NCBI RefSeq assembly: GCF_002926065.1
Contig: NZ_PREZ01000003.1
Coordinates: 2,501-66,500, forward strand
Direction of reading: 5' to 3'
DNA from: Jeotgalibacillus proteolyticus
Lineage (GTDB): Bacteria > Bacillota > Bacilli > Bacillales > Jeotgalibacillaceae
DNA length: 64,000 nt
The notes beneath the pieces are model-generated. The model had not been told where the DNA came from. It worked only from the letters and a program-made list of their open reading frames with translations, and did no database searches. This document shows positions 17,084 through 25,568 of this stretch, piece by piece (the first letter of the stretch is position 1; each line of letters starts with the position of its first letter). The position numbers and the translations under genes are program-made.

Positions 17084-18565
17084 TTAACCTTCGTTACGTG
17101 AAGCAGAAGGACGTCTTGGCTGACGCTGACGGCTGTTGTAAGGCTTAGATCCGCCTTTTCCTCCGCCACCGCTGCGATTTCCGCCACGGTTGCCGTATTT
17201 TTTATCGTCTTTATGGTATGGCTTGTTACCGCCATGCTTTTTAGAAGATAAAGGTTTTTCCGGTGTGATGTCTACCGGCGTGTCGTCCGGCTCTTTCGTT
17301 AATGCTTTCAACGCTGCTGCGATTACATCAAGCGATTCGTTTTCGTTCATTAATTCACGAGCAAGTACTTTGTATTCTTCAAGATTGTTTTTCTCGATTG
17401 TTTCTTTTAATTGATCAACTGCTGCGCGCTGCATGCCTTCAAGTGCTTCTGTAGAGCTTGGCGGGCGAAGCTGAGTCATTTTCTTTTTCGTCGTTTGCTC
17501 TACTACGCGAAGGTAATTCATTTCACGAGGTGTTACAAACGTCATTGCCATACCTGTTTTACCTGCACGGCCTGTACGTCCGATACGGTGAACATAGCTT
17601 TCAGGATCCTGCGGGATATCGTAGTTGTAAACATGTGTTACGCCTGAGATATCAAGTCCGCGTGCAGCTACGTCTGTTGCAACAAGAACGTCAATGCGTC
17701 CTTCTTTAAATTTCTTAAGAACAGACATACGCTTCGCCTGAGTCAGGTCACCGTGAATTCCTTCAGCCATATAGCCGCGGATTTCAAGTGCACGTGCAAG
17801 CTCATCTACACGGCGCTTTGTACGTCCGAATACGATCGCAAGCTCAGGTGATTGAACGTTTAGAAGACGTGATAATACGTCGAATTTTTCACGCTCATGT
17901 GCTTTAACAAAGAACTGCTCGATGTTTTCTACCGTCATTTCCTTTGCTTTTACACTCACTGTTTCAGGATTGCTCATGAAACGCTCAGCAATTTTGCGGA
18001 TCGGTCCTGGCATAGTCGCTGAGAAAAGAAGTGTTTGGCGCGTGCTTGGCACGTTTTTAAGGATTGACTCGATATCATCGATAAAGCCCATGTTAAGCAT
18101 TTCATCCGCTTCGTCCAATACAAGTGTTTGAACGTTATCAAGCTTAAGTGTGCGGCGATTGATATGGTCTAAAAGACGTCCTGGTGTTCCTACGATGATA
18201 TGAGGATTCTTTTTCATCGCACGAATCTGACGCTGAATGTCCTGTCCGCCATATACTGAAAGCACGCGTACACGCTTGTCGCTTCCGATTTTATAAAGCT
18301 CTTCAGAAACCTGAATGGCAAGCTCACGTGTTGGAGCAATAATCAAGCCCTGGATATTAGGTGATTTTGTGTCAATCTTTTCAAGCATTGGAATCCCGAA
18401 CGCTGCCGTTTTACCTGTACCTGTTTGTGCCTGGCCAATAATGTCTCTGCCTTCAACAGATAGAGGGATCGTACCCGCCTGGATTGGTGTAGCTTCCTCA
18501 AACCCCATACGTTTAATGGATTTTAGTATAGATGGACTGATTGGTAATTCTGAAAATAATGTCAA
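17084..18565 (-). CDS. cshA: CshA-type DEAD-box RNA helicase
   Basis: A 493-residue ATP-dependent RNA helicase. Visible motifs: Q motif GFEEATPIQ (about 21-29), motif [10 protein letters not shown] (about 46-54), DEAD at about 152-155, FSATMP (about 183-188) and [10 protein letters not shown] (about 320-329). A basic Gly/Arg/Ser-rich tail (about 430-493) follows, with [13 protein letters not shown]. CshA works with the RNA degradosome and ribosome assembly and matters in the cold. The start is TTG behind AAAGGAG. The gene has a long leader of about 400 bp that includes a terminator-like hairpin and a short ORF. Confidence 0.95.
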   Translation of the reverse strand: MTLFSELPISPSILKSIKRMGFEEATPIQAGTIPLSVEGRDIIGQAQTGTGKTAAFGIPMLEKIDTKSPNIQGLIIAPTRELAIQVSEELYKIGSDKRVRVLSVYGGQDIQRQIRAMKKNPHIIVGTPGRLLDHINRRTLKLDNVQTLVLDEADEMLNMGFIDDIESILKNVPSTRQTLLFSATMPGPIRKIAERFMSNPETVSVKAKEMTVENIEQFFVKAHEREKFDVLSRLLNVQSPELAIVFGRTKRRVDELARALEIRGYMAEGIHGDLTQAKRMSVLKKFKEGRIDVLVATDVAARGLDISGVTHVYNYDIPQDPESYVHRIGRTGRAGKTGMAMTFVTPREMNYLRVVEQTTKKKMTQLRPPSSTEALEGMQRAAVDQLKETIEKNNLEEYKVLARELMNENESLDVIAAALKALTKEPDDTPVDITPEKPLSSKKHGGNKPYHKDDKKYGNRGGNRSGGGGKGGSKPYNSRQRQPRRPSASRNEG

Positions 18566-18571
18566 TTCTTT

Positions 18572-18649
18572 TCAATCTCCTTTGTGTTGTGAATCATCTA
18601 TTTCATACACATCGCTATGATCGCTAAGAAGACTGCGATAGCTTTTCAT
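18572..18649 (-). CDS. Possible 25-residue leader ORF of cshA
   Basis: ATG-started ORF after AAGGACAACG, product MKSYRSLLSDHSDVYEIDDS plus HKGD-type tail, whose stop lies inside the cshA ribosome binding region (AAAGGAGATTGA). Its translation would pass through the sequence that sets cshA initiation. No homology can be judged at this length, so this is a layout-based call. Confidence 0.3.
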   Translation of the reverse strand: MKSYRSLLSDHSDVYEIDDSQHKGD

Positions 18650-18794
18650 CGTTGTCCTTATAAATATATATAGGGCGTACCCTGTCCAAGCCGCAAATCG
18701 AAAGCGGCTTGCATTATCCGCTGACAGGTGCTGACTTAAGCTTAGAAGTACAAAAGTTTTTATTGGTTCAGTTTGCTCCTAAGCAAAAAATAAA

Positions 18795-18813
18795 ACTCGG
18801 TCATATGCCGAGT
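18795..18813 (-). terminator. Terminator-like hairpin in the cshA-esterase spacer
   Basis: Stem ACTCGG / CCGAGT with a TTTTATTTTTT tract on the minus strand. It can end the esterase transcript, or attenuate a cshA leader that starts upstream. The rest of the 400-bp spacer contains a second hairpin, GCCGC / GCGGC near 18695-18712, and a TATAAT-like box near 18936. Confidence 0.65.
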
Positions 18814-18963
18814 GCGCCAAAGATGCCAATCATTTAAATTGGTCTTCATGTTGATAAAGACAACCAACAAAAAAATACACTCTTCTTTATTGTCAAAAGA
18901 GCTCGTTGCATAAAATGTACCAGATGTCTTTATTATAGTAGCACGCATTTTAGCAAAATACAA

Positions 18964-19677
18964 TCATCCATCATCGGGGTAATCGGTGCATTTCAAAAAG
19001 AAAGCGATCTCATGAAAAAGTTTATCGCAGTCGGCCGCATAGCAGATAAGGTGTTTGGACGTTTTGGATAAATATAATTTTTTTTCGTACGTTCCAATCC
19101 GGTCGTACACATACCTTGCTGCTTTTGGAGGGACTATTCCATCCATCTGCCCCTGTGCAATAAAGGTTGGGATATTGATTTTCTCCAAAAGAGGGATGGT
19201 TCGCTTAGCGATCTTTCGAAATTCAAATGTCGCTTTTAGCGGTGTATTGATGAGCTTATACTTATAATGGCCAAACCATTCGTTTTCATGCAGCTTTCTT
19301 CTTACCATATTACCGGCCAATTCATTTAAATCCTTGAAGATTTGCCGTGTATTGATATATAGTGCAGCGGCGCTTAAGAGCACCAGCTTACTGACCGGAT
19401 AATGAATCGCTAAATGAGTGGCAATTAGACCTCCCATTGAAAAGCCAATTACATACACTTCATCGCAATAAAGCCACAGCCGCCTTAATTCCTCTTCTGC
19501 AAACGCAACCCACTCATCCGCATTTGTGTCTCTAAGATTAAGGGTTCTGCCGTGCCCAGGAAGGACAGGCACTGATACGATCCAGTCCGTATGCTCCCGG
19601 AGATACCGGGCGAGCGGATTTACTTCATATGCACCGCCTGTAAATCCATGAATTAATAAGCAGCCTACCTGACCCAC
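18964..19677 (-). CDS. Alpha/beta-hydrolase, carboxylesterase / monoacylglycerol lipase type
   Basis: A 237-residue hydrolase resembling Geobacillus Est30-type carboxylesterases. The oxyanion region LLIHGFTGGAYEV is near the N terminus, the nucleophile serine lies in GFSMGG (about 80-85), the acid in GQMDGIVPP (about 180) and the histidine in KTSKHLI (about 210). It should hydrolyse short esters or monoacylglycerols in the cytoplasm. The start is GTG with a GGAGGTG Shine-Dalgarno. It lies between murF and cshA, an insertion relative to B. subtilis, and ends in a terminator-like hairpin. Confidence 0.87.
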   Translation of the reverse strand: MGQVGCLLIHGFTGGAYEVNPLARYLREHTDWIVSVPVLPGHGRTLNLRDTNADEWVAFAEEELRRLWLYCDEVYVIGFSMGGLIATHLAIHYPVSKLVLLSAAALYINTRQIFKDLNELAGNMVRRKLHENEWFGHYKYKLINTPLKATFEFRKIAKRTIPLLEKINIPTFIAQGQMDGIVPPKAARYVYDRIGTYEKKLYLSKTSKHLICYAADCDKLFHEIAFFLKCTDYPDDG

Positions 19678-19773
19678 TTAAACACCTCCAATTAGTTTTT
19701 ACTACTTACTCCTACCCTAAAAAATGATGACTTATTCCTGTCAGTAAAAGCCGCAGCGACACAAAAAAGCCCC

Positions 19774-19797
19774 CTCCTCTGAATCCGTTCAGAGGAG
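19774..19797 (-). terminator. Terminator after murF
   Basis: Stem CTCCTCTGAA / TTCAGAGGAG followed by GGGGCTTTTTT on the minus strand. Confidence 0.9.
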
Positions 19798-19805
19798 AAG
19801 ACTTG

Positions 19806-21179
19806 TTAATTCATTGCCTGAACGACTTCTTCAAGCTGCATGCCTCTTGAGCCTTTAACAACGATTAAATCACCTTTTGCCGTAAGTCCGCTCAGAATGC
19901 TGATCAGCTCAGGCTTATCTAAACCAAAAGAGCGTACCCGGCCCTTTGGAAAACGCTCTGCCGCTTCATCTGCAATCCATTGGGCACGTTCGCCAAAGGT
20001 AAGCACATAATCAATTTTTTCAGGCAAAAGCCCTCTGCCAATTTCCCGGTGAAAGGCTTCCTCATCCTCTCCAAGTTCTAGCATATCGCCTAATAAGAGG
20101 ATTTTCCGGCCCTCTGTCTTGAGCTCCTCAGCGAATTCAATCGCCGCTTTCATAGAGGTTGGACTGGCATTATACGCATCGTTAATGATGGTTTCGCCTT
20201 TTGCCCCTTCTACTCTTTCCATTCTCATTGAGGTCAGCTCCATCGAAGCAAAACCGCCTGCGATGGTCTTTTCATCCATTCCAAGATGAAGCGCCACACG
20301 GATAGCGGCAAGTGCATTTAACACATTATGCTTTCCAAGGACCGGAACATCAATATAGTGGTCAGTGTCAGCCGTTAAAAAGATTCTGCTGCCCTTTTCT
20401 GACATCTCAATGTTTTTAGGGTAAAGACCATTCGTTTCACTATAGCCGTAAGAGCCCGTTTTAAATCCTGAAGCCTTTTCAACGAGGCTTTGCAAGAGAG
20501 GCTCATCTCCGTAGTAAAACAAAATCCCCTCTTCAGCAAGACCCTCGGTGATTTCAAATTTCGCCTGCGCAATGCCTTCACGCGAGCCCAGATCCTGTAG
20601 ATGCGATTCACCGATATTGGTAATTACAGCAATATCAGGAGCCGCAAGCTCGGTTAAAAAGGCAATCTGGCGAAAGCCGCTCATTCCCATTTCAAGGATG
20701 GAAATCTCTGTATCATCTTTTACATTAAGGAGTGTTAACGGCAAGCCAAGCTGGTTGTTAAAATTCCCTTCTGTTTTTTGCACAGAAAATGCAGCAGACA
20801 GCACGCCTGCCACCATATCCTTGGTTGTTGTTTTCCCGTTGCTTCCGGTAATTGCCACGACTTTGAAAGCTGCCTGTCTGCGGTAAACATAAGCAAGTCT
20901 TTGAAGAGCAAGTTCCGGATCCTTTACAATCAGATGAGGCACATTCTCAGGAGGAGATGCTGCACCTTCCTGCCAGAAAACAGCGGATGCCCCGTTTTCA
21001 ACAGCCTGAGGAACATATTGATGGCCATCGACCTTTTCACCTTTAAAAGGAATAAATAAATTCCCCTTCTTCAACGTACGCGTATTAATGCTTGCCCCTT
21101 CTACCACTACATCACTAAAAGCGGGATTTGGCAGCTCGATCTCCAGCATTTCAGCAATTTGTCCAAGCGTTCTTTTCAT
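19806..21179 (-). CDS. murF: UDP-MurNAc-tripeptide:D-Ala-D-Ala ligase
   Basis: A 457-residue Mur ligase adding the D-Ala-D-Ala dipeptide to UDP-MurNAc-tripeptide, the last cytoplasmic step of the stem peptide. The N-terminal UDP-binding domain is followed by the ATP-binding P-loop GSNGKTTTKD (about 109-118), the central-domain ITNIGESHL, and the C-terminal domain beginning near INDAYNASPTSM. It lies 12 bp downstream of ddl, which supplies its substrate, and both should be on one transcript. Confidence 0.96.
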   Translation of the reverse strand: MKRTLGQIAEMLEIELPNPAFSDVVVEGASINTRTLKKGNLFIPFKGEKVDGHQYVPQAVENGASAVFWQEGAASPPENVPHLIVKDPELALQRLAYVYRRQAAFKVVAITGSNGKTTTKDMVAGVLSAAFSVQKTEGNFNNQLGLPLTLLNVKDDTEISILEMGMSGFRQIAFLTELAAPDIAVITNIGESHLQDLGSREGIAQAKFEITEGLAEEGILFYYGDEPLLQSLVEKASGFKTGSYGYSETNGLYPKNIEMSEKGSRIFLTADTDHYIDVPVLGKHNVLNALAAIRVALHLGMDEKTIAGGFASMELTSMRMERVEGAKGETIINDAYNASPTSMKAAIEFAEELKTEGRKILLLGDMLELGEDEEAFHREIGRGLLPEKIDYVLTFGERAQWIADEAAERFPKGRVRSFGLDKPELISILSGLTAKGDLIVVKGSRGMQLEEVVQAMN

Positions 21180-21191
21180 GTAATTAACTCC

Positions 21192-22274
21192 TTACACGGA
21201 ATATTTAATCCGTTGTTTTTCTTTATGTCGTTCAATTCCAAGCTCTACAAGACGTTCAATTAGTTCAGGGTACGATACACCTGTGTTTTCCCAAAGAAGC
21301 GGGAACATACTGTACGGCGTAAAACCTGGCATCGTATTAATTTCATTGATAAAGATCTCATTGTTTTCAGTTAAGAAGAAGTCAGCTCTTACAAGTCCTG
21401 AGCAATCCACTGCCTGGAATGCTTTTTTAGCCATCTCCTGCAATATTTCTGCAATTCCCTCAGGCAGCTCTGCAGGAATAATCATCACAGAATCTCCATC
21501 CACGTATTTTGCTTTATAATCGTAGAAATCCTTTTTAGCAACGATTTCACCCGGCACTGACATCTCAGGGTAATCATTTCCAAGCACGCCGATTTCGATT
21601 TCCCGTGCCTTGACGCCCTGCTCCACAATAATTTTCCGATCATAAAGAAAGGCTTCTTCAAACCCGGCTTCAAGCTCTTTTCGGTCGGTACATTTACTGA
21701 TTCCAACACTTGAACCAAGGTTTGCCGGTTTAATAAAGCAAGGATAGCTAATTTCCTTCTCAACATGCGAATAGGCAGCTTCACGATCAGCTTCCCATGC
21801 ACTTCTGATAAAAGAAACATAGTTTACCTGTGGAAGTCCTGCTTCTTTAAACAGGTTTTTCATAATCACTTTATCCATTCCGGCTGAAGAAGCGAGTACG
21901 CCATTGCCTACATACGGTACGTTTAAAACTTCTAAAAGCCCCTGGACTGTTCCATCTTCCCCATTTGGCCCATGAAGAAGAGGAAAGACGATATCGTATC
22001 CTTCTTTTTTCTCTTCTGAAACAGTAAGAGCGGTCGATTGAAGACCTTCTGTTGCTGAAACCGTCTTATCTTCACCAAATTGCAGAGCTTCAACGCTTTC
22101 CACCGGTCCTTCAAGCGGCAAGCCTTTTCTCCACTCTCCCTCCGGCGAAATAAATACCGGATCAATTTCGAATTTTGTTAAGTCGAGCGCTTTAATGACG
22201 GCTTTGGCCGTTTGCAGGGATACCTCATGCTCAGCCGATTTTCCTCCAAATAATAAACATAGCTTCTTTTTCAT
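21192..22274 (-). CDS. ddl: D-alanine--D-alanine ligase
   Basis: A 360-residue ATP-grasp enzyme. The N-terminal [17 protein letters not shown] is the family signature. ATP-grasp elements include [18 protein letters not shown] (about 183-200) and the metal site [17 protein letters not shown] (about 318-334). It makes the dipeptide used by MurF. The start has a GGAGG Shine-Dalgarno. Alr, in the same window, supplies D-alanine. The active-site loop resembles the D-Ala-D-Ala rather than D-Ala-D-Lac type, though this was judged by eye. Confidence 0.96.
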   Translation of the reverse strand: MKKKLCLLFGGKSAEHEVSLQTAKAVIKALDLTKFEIDPVFISPEGEWRKGLPLEGPVESVEALQFGEDKTVSATEGLQSTALTVSEEKKEGYDIVFPLLHGPNGEDGTVQGLLEVLNVPYVGNGVLASSAGMDKVIMKNLFKEAGLPQVNYVSFIRSAWEADREAAYSHVEKEISYPCFIKPANLGSSVGISKCTDRKELEAGFEEAFLYDRKIIVEQGVKAREIEIGVLGNDYPEMSVPGEIVAKKDFYDYKAKYVDGDSVMIIPAELPEGIAEILQEMAKKAFQAVDCSGLVRADFFLTENNEIFINEINTMPGFTPYSMFPLLWENTGVSYPELIERLVELGIERHKEKQRIKYSV

Positions 22275-22558
22275 CTATAAAATCCTCCATTAGGTTAGGT
22301 TCTATGTACCAGTCATTACGTTTGAAATCATACTCTACCATTTTAACACGTTTGAACAGTTTATAAATGGTATTCTCGTCCCGGCTTTTGTTTTCTTACT
22401 ATAACAAAATGACGAGTAATTTCTAAATGATAAATAACCATCCATTAAATTCAGAAAAAATTTACTATTATAAATATAACAATCCCTCTTAACAAAGAGA
22501 AAGCAAAGCGTTATACTCCACCTAACAAATACAGCTGTTCACATCAGGAGGACGCAAA
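22275..22558. other. Divergent promoter spacer, ddl / symporter
   Basis: No ORF. On the minus strand a TATGAT box lies about 60 bp before ddl, but without a clear -35. An inverted repeat, ACCATTT / AAATGGT, spans about 22336-22370. The half near the symporter is very AT-rich with a TATTATAAAT run. Confidence 0.3.
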
Positions 22559-23734
22559 ATGAAGAAGATCGGCTTACTTCCAAGGATTATTTTAGCAATT
22601 GCTTTAGGGGTGGTGCTCGGGAGCATAGCACCTGAATCCGTAATCCGGGTTCTCGCTACATTTAATGGACTTTTTGGTAACTTTTTATCCTTTGCTATCC
22701 CTTTAATTATCATCGCATTTATCGCACCAGGTATTGGTGTAATGGGCAGAGGTGCCGGAAAGGTGCTCGGCCTGACCACCGGATTGGCTTATGGCTCAAC
22801 TATCGTCGCGGGTCTTGTTGCTTTTACATCTGCCACATTGCTCTTTCCCTCTATTCTTCAAAATCAAGCATCACAGGCATTTGATGATCCAGAAAATGCG
22901 CTGCTATCAGGTTTTTTTGAAGTAGAAATGGCGCCAATGATGGGTGTTATGACAGCATTACTGCTGGCTTTTGTTTTAGGAATCGGCGTTTCTACGCTAA
23001 AGAGCAATCATTTATTGAATATACTTGAAGAATTTCGCACGATTATCCAAAAGCTGATTGAAAAAATCATTATTCCTCTGCTGCCTCTGCATATCCTGGG
23101 CATTTTCGCCAATATGACTCAAGGCGGGCAGGTAAGCTCTATATTAAGTGTATTTCTAAAAGTGTTTATCATGATTATTGCTCTTCATTTACTTTATTTG
23201 ATGTTCCAATATACTGTGGCAGGCGCGTTAAATAAACGCTCTCCATTTACAATGATTAAAACGATGATCCCCGCTTATTTTACGGCGCTTGGGACCCAGT
23301 CCTCTGCTTCTACCATCCCGGTAACACTTGATCGCACGAAAAAATCAGGTGTGCGCGGACGAATTGCAGACTTTTGTGTGCCTCTTCTGGCAACGGTACA
23401 TTTATCCGGAAGCACCATAACACTTGTCAGCTGCGCAATGGCTGTCATGCTTATCCAGGGACAGTCGGCTGGCATTTCAGACATTTTGCCATTTATTTTA
23501 ATGCTTGGCATCACGATGATTGCAGCGCCCGGTGTACCGGGTGGAGCCGTTATGGCTTCTCTGGGCCTGCTCGAATCCATGCTTGGCTTCACCGGAGCGA
23601 TGACCTCCCTTATGCTTGCGCTTTACCTTGCACAGGACAGCTTTGGTACAGCCTGCAATGTGACAGGTGACGGGGCAATCAGCGCCATGGTGGATAAGTT
23701 AACCGAGGACTCAGCGGAAGAAAAAACGGCCTAG
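22559..23734 (+). CDS. Dicarboxylate/amino acid:cation symporter (DAACS family)
   Basis: A 391-residue membrane protein of the glutamate/dicarboxylate symporter family. It shows eight membrane segments and the reentrant-loop features: a serine-rich stretch GTQSSASTIPVTL (about 245-257) and the C-terminal GVPGGAVMASLG plus DSFGTACNVTGDG (about 370). It imports dicarboxylates, glutamate or serine/threonine coupled to Na+ or H+; the exact substrate cannot be told. A single gene with its own terminator. Shorter than GltP-type members (about 420), mainly through a compact N terminus. Confidence 0.88.
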   Translation: MKKIGLLPRIILAIALGVVLGSIAPESVIRVLATFNGLFGNFLSFAIPLIIIAFIAPGIGVMGRGAGKVLGLTTGLAYGSTIVAGLVAFTSATLLFPSILQNQASQAFDDPENALLSGFFEVEMAPMMGVMTALLLAFVLGIGVSTLKSNHLLNILEEFRTIIQKLIEKIIIPLLPLHILGIFANMTQGGQVSSILSVFLKVFIMIIALHLLYLMFQYTVAGALNKRSPFTMIKTMIPAYFTALGTQSSASTIPVTLDRTKKSGVRGRIADFCVPLLATVHLSGSTITLVSCAMAVMLIQGQSAGISDILPFILMLGITMIAAPGVPGGAVMASLGLLESMLGFTGAMTSLMLALYLAQDSFGTACNVTGDGAISAMVDKLTEDSAEEKTA

Positions 23735-23740
23735 ATAGTA

Positions 23741-23772
23741 AAAAGCTCAGAGTGTAAAACTCTGAGCTTTTT
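23741..23772. terminator. Bidirectional terminator, symporter / SMR pair
   Basis: Perfect stem AAAAGCTCAGAGT / ACTCTGAGCTTTT with T runs on both strands. Confidence 0.92.
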
Positions 23773-23796
23773 GTATGGATGAGAATATTCCTGTTA

Positions 23797-24114
23797 TTAC
23801 CCGGATACCAGCTTCAATCCTACCACGCCGGCAATAATCATTCCGACAAACAGGAGCTTTAAAGTATCTTTGCTTTCTTTAAAAAAGATCATGCCGATCA
23901 ATACGCTTCCGACAGCGCCAATACCTGTCCAAACGCCGTAGCCCGTTCCTATCGGAATCACTTTTAAGGCAAGTGACAGTAGATAAAAGCTGATGCCCCC
24001 AAAAATGACCGCACCTGCTGTATACTTCATTTTTGTAAATCCTTCTGAAAGCTTCATCATGAGGACAAACAGAACCTCAAATAATCCTGCAATAATCAAC
24101 ATTGTCCATGCCAT
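23797..24114 (-). CDS. Small multidrug resistance (SMR) transporter subunit, second of pair
   Basis: A 105-residue protein with four membrane helices and the essential membrane-embedded glutamate in helix 1 (Glu13, IIAGLFEVLF). The motif PIGTGYGVWTGIGAVGSVLI is the third-segment signature of SMR/Gdx-type exporters. It is the second gene of an adjacent pair, which suggests an asymmetric heterodimer like YkkCD or EbrAB. Substrates could be guanidinium-type or quaternary cations. The start directly follows the partner's stop codon region (1-bp spacing). Confidence 0.85.
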   Translation of the reverse strand: MAWTMLIIAGLFEVLFVLMMKLSEGFTKMKYTAGAVIFGGISFYLLSLALKVIPIGTGYGVWTGIGAVGSVLIGMIFFKESKDTLKLLFVGMIIAGVVGLKLVSG

Positions 24115-24459
24115 TTACTGTTCACCTGCCTTAACTGCCTCTTTCGCATCCGCAAGCTTCAAGCCGATGATCCCGCCTATTAATAAAAGCAGGAAGAATA
24201 CCTTGGCGATGCTGACAAATTCACCAAATACCAGAATGCCAATCAGCGCTGTGCCGGCTGCACCAATTCCGGTAAAAACCGCGTATGCTGTTCCGACCGG
24301 AATTTGCTTCATTGCTCTTGAAAACAGCAGGAAGCTGATGATAATAAAAACAATCGTAATAGCAGAAGGCACCGGCTGGGTAAACCCTTCAGCAAATTTC
24401 AGCCCAAGCGCCCAAATGATTTCTGTAATGCCTGCTGCAATTAAATAAAGCCAAGCCAT
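24115..24459 (-). CDS. SMR transporter subunit, first of pair (YkkC-like)
   Basis: A 114-residue four-helix SMR protein with Glu13 in helix 1 (AAGITEIIWAL) and PVGTAYAVFTGIGAAGTALI, resembling YkkC. Compared with its partner it has a short charged C-terminal tail (DAKEAVKAGEQ), as YkkC does. The Shine-Dalgarno GGAAGG lies 8 nt upstream. The leader of about 180 nt holds an attenuator-like hairpin; I looked for the conserved blocks of the guanidine-I (ykkC) riboswitch and did not find them. Confidence 0.86.
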   Translation of the reverse strand: MAWLYLIAAGITEIIWALGLKFAEGFTQPVPSAITIVFIIISFLLFSRAMKQIPVGTAYAVFTGIGAAGTALIGILVFGEFVSIAKVFFLLLLIGGIIGLKLADAKEAVKAGEQ

Positions 24460-24549
24460 TTAGATCTTCCTTCCCAACATGAAACCCTGTCTGCAAAAGC
24501 CCTCCGGTCGTTCCGAGATGAGCTTTTGCCTGTAAGAATGCTTTTTCAT
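24460..24549 (-). CDS. Possible 29-residue Arg-codon-rich leader ORF of the SMR pair
   Basis: ATG-started ORF whose TAA stop abuts the ATG of the first SMR gene. Product begins MKKHSYRQKLISERPEGF and uses four rare-type Arg codons (AGG, CGA, AGA, AGG). It runs through a perfect stem GCAAAAGC / GCTTTTGC at 24493-24529. It has no clear Shine-Dalgarno, so it may not be translated. Confidence 0.25.
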   Translation of the reverse strand: MKKHSYRQKLISERPEGFCRQGFMLGRKI

Positions 24550-24561
24550 TAGGGACACAGT

Positions 24562-24587
24562 AAAAAAGGCACCCTTAGCGGATGGCC
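24562..24587 (-). terminator. Attenuator-like hairpin in the SMR leader
   Basis: On the minus strand a bulged stem GGC-C-ATCC / GGGTGCC with loop GCTAA is followed directly by TTTTTT, about 100 nt before the SMR start. It is followed by a second hairpin at 24493-24529 rather than by a gene, so it may control read-through into the exporter genes. Confidence 0.5.
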
Positions 24588-24742
24588 GTTTGTTATATGT
24601 TGTACAGCTTTTCCCTGTTAAAAAAGCTCCTTAATTTCCGTTTGTTTAATCCATTTATCTTACTACATGCCTAAAAGGAAAACCAAATCTATGTCTCACT
24701 TCAGGTAAAAATATTCTGATTGCACCTTATACGAATAAAAAG

Positions 24743-24775
24743 AAGCGGCAGCATAGGTTTCCTCTGCTGCCGCTT
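24743..24775 (-). terminator. Terminator after the VOC gene
   Basis: Stem AAGCGGCAGCA / TGCTGCCGCTT with a T-rich tail on the minus strand, just past the VOC stop codon. Confidence 0.88.
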
Positions 24776-24786
24776 TTCTGGTTTGT

Positions 24787-25167
24787 TTAATTCCTTTTTT
24801 CCATTACTGCGAAATAGTTTTCCTCGTGATCAGCGAAGTTGAAGATACGGTCTCCTCCCATTTCGACGATTTCACCAACGGTTATGCCTTTTTCGGTCAT
24901 GCCGCTGTAAAGGTCATCAAGGGCTTCTGTAAAGAACATGAGGGAAGGGGTTTCGACGTTTAATTCGGGCTCCATTTGCTGGATAAATTTTTTGTCCTGC
25001 AGAACAATGCTTGTCCCTTCTCCATTTGAAGGTGCAATTTCGATCCAGCGCATGTCGCCGGGGGATGATTCCGCCTTCACGATAAATCCCATGTGTTCTG
25101 TCCAAAATGCCACAGCGCTATCCTGATCGTTGACATAAAGCATGACTTGTCCAAGCTTGGAAATCAT
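24787..25167 (-). CDS. VOC (glyoxalase/bleomycin resistance/dioxygenase) superfamily protein
   Basis: A 126-residue single-chain VOC protein with two beta-alpha-beta-beta-beta modules (LGQVMLYVNDQDSAVAFWTE at the start; PSLMFFTEALDDLYSGMTEK in the second half). The terminal acidic metal-ligand position is retained in NYFAVME. Such proteins range from metalloenzymes to antibiotic-binding proteins, and the substrate is not predictable. Well-formed AAAGGAG Shine-Dalgarno. It is a monocistronic gene with a strong terminator. Confidence 0.85.
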   Translation of the reverse strand: MISKLGQVMLYVNDQDSAVAFWTEHMGFIVKAESSPGDMRWIEIAPSNGEGTSIVLQDKKFIQQMEPELNVETPSLMFFTEALDDLYSGMTEKGITVGEIVEMGGDRIFNFADHEENYFAVMEKRN

Positions 25168-25223
25168 TTTTATCTCTCCTTTATATTAGATCGTTTATTG
25201 ACCCTTTCTTTTAAATGTGGCGT

Positions 25224-25344
25224 GTTGATTTCCGTTGCAGGGGCATGCTTTCCGCGGGACGGGGCTTGAGCTAACTTTCTTCGCAAGTGGATCTCAAGCT
25301 CCCGCTTCTTCCCGCAGGAGTCAGCCCCTTCCACTTCAATCAAC
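25224..25344 (+). repeat. Intergenic palindromic repeat, copy 4
   Basis: Bounded by GTTGATT and AATCAAC. Core GGGGCTTGAGCTAACTTTC / GCAAGTGGATCTCAAGC, flank GACGGGG in place of the usual GGCGGGG. It lies between the divergent VOC gene and the FAD oxidoreductase gene. Confidence 0.88.
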
Positions 25345-25568
25345 TTCTGGGTAACTTGTTTGGTTCTTCGAAAGCAGCTTATTAAGGAATAAAATCTTTT
25401 TTTAATCATCTCCTCTCTTCGCCTTTCAAACATGAACGCCGCTGCACATAAACTACATCATTAATTCGTTATTTGAGCCCCTCTCCTTCTCTATTTGTGG
25501 ATGTTTCTTTGCTTTTGTCCGTTATTTTTCTGTATGATGTTTCTATTAGGCGTAGAGGGAGGGTTTTT

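Noticed and set aside
18760-18963. 67-codon minus-strand frame upstream of cshA
   Set aside because: It contains the terminator-like stem and lacks a ribosome binding site; better explained as leader sequence.
24460-24640. Guanidine-I (ykkC) riboswitch before the SMR pair
   Set aside because: The conserved GGGTTCCG, CTGGTCCGAGAG and ACGGCGGGA-like blocks are not found in the leader.
25170-25433. 87-codon frame on the minus strand across repeat copy 4 (translation includes ELEIHLRRKLAQAPSRGKH)
   Set aside because: The same peptide arises in the frame at 61078-61302 because both translate the intergenic repeat; there is no plausible ribosome binding site and no protein-level reason to call it.
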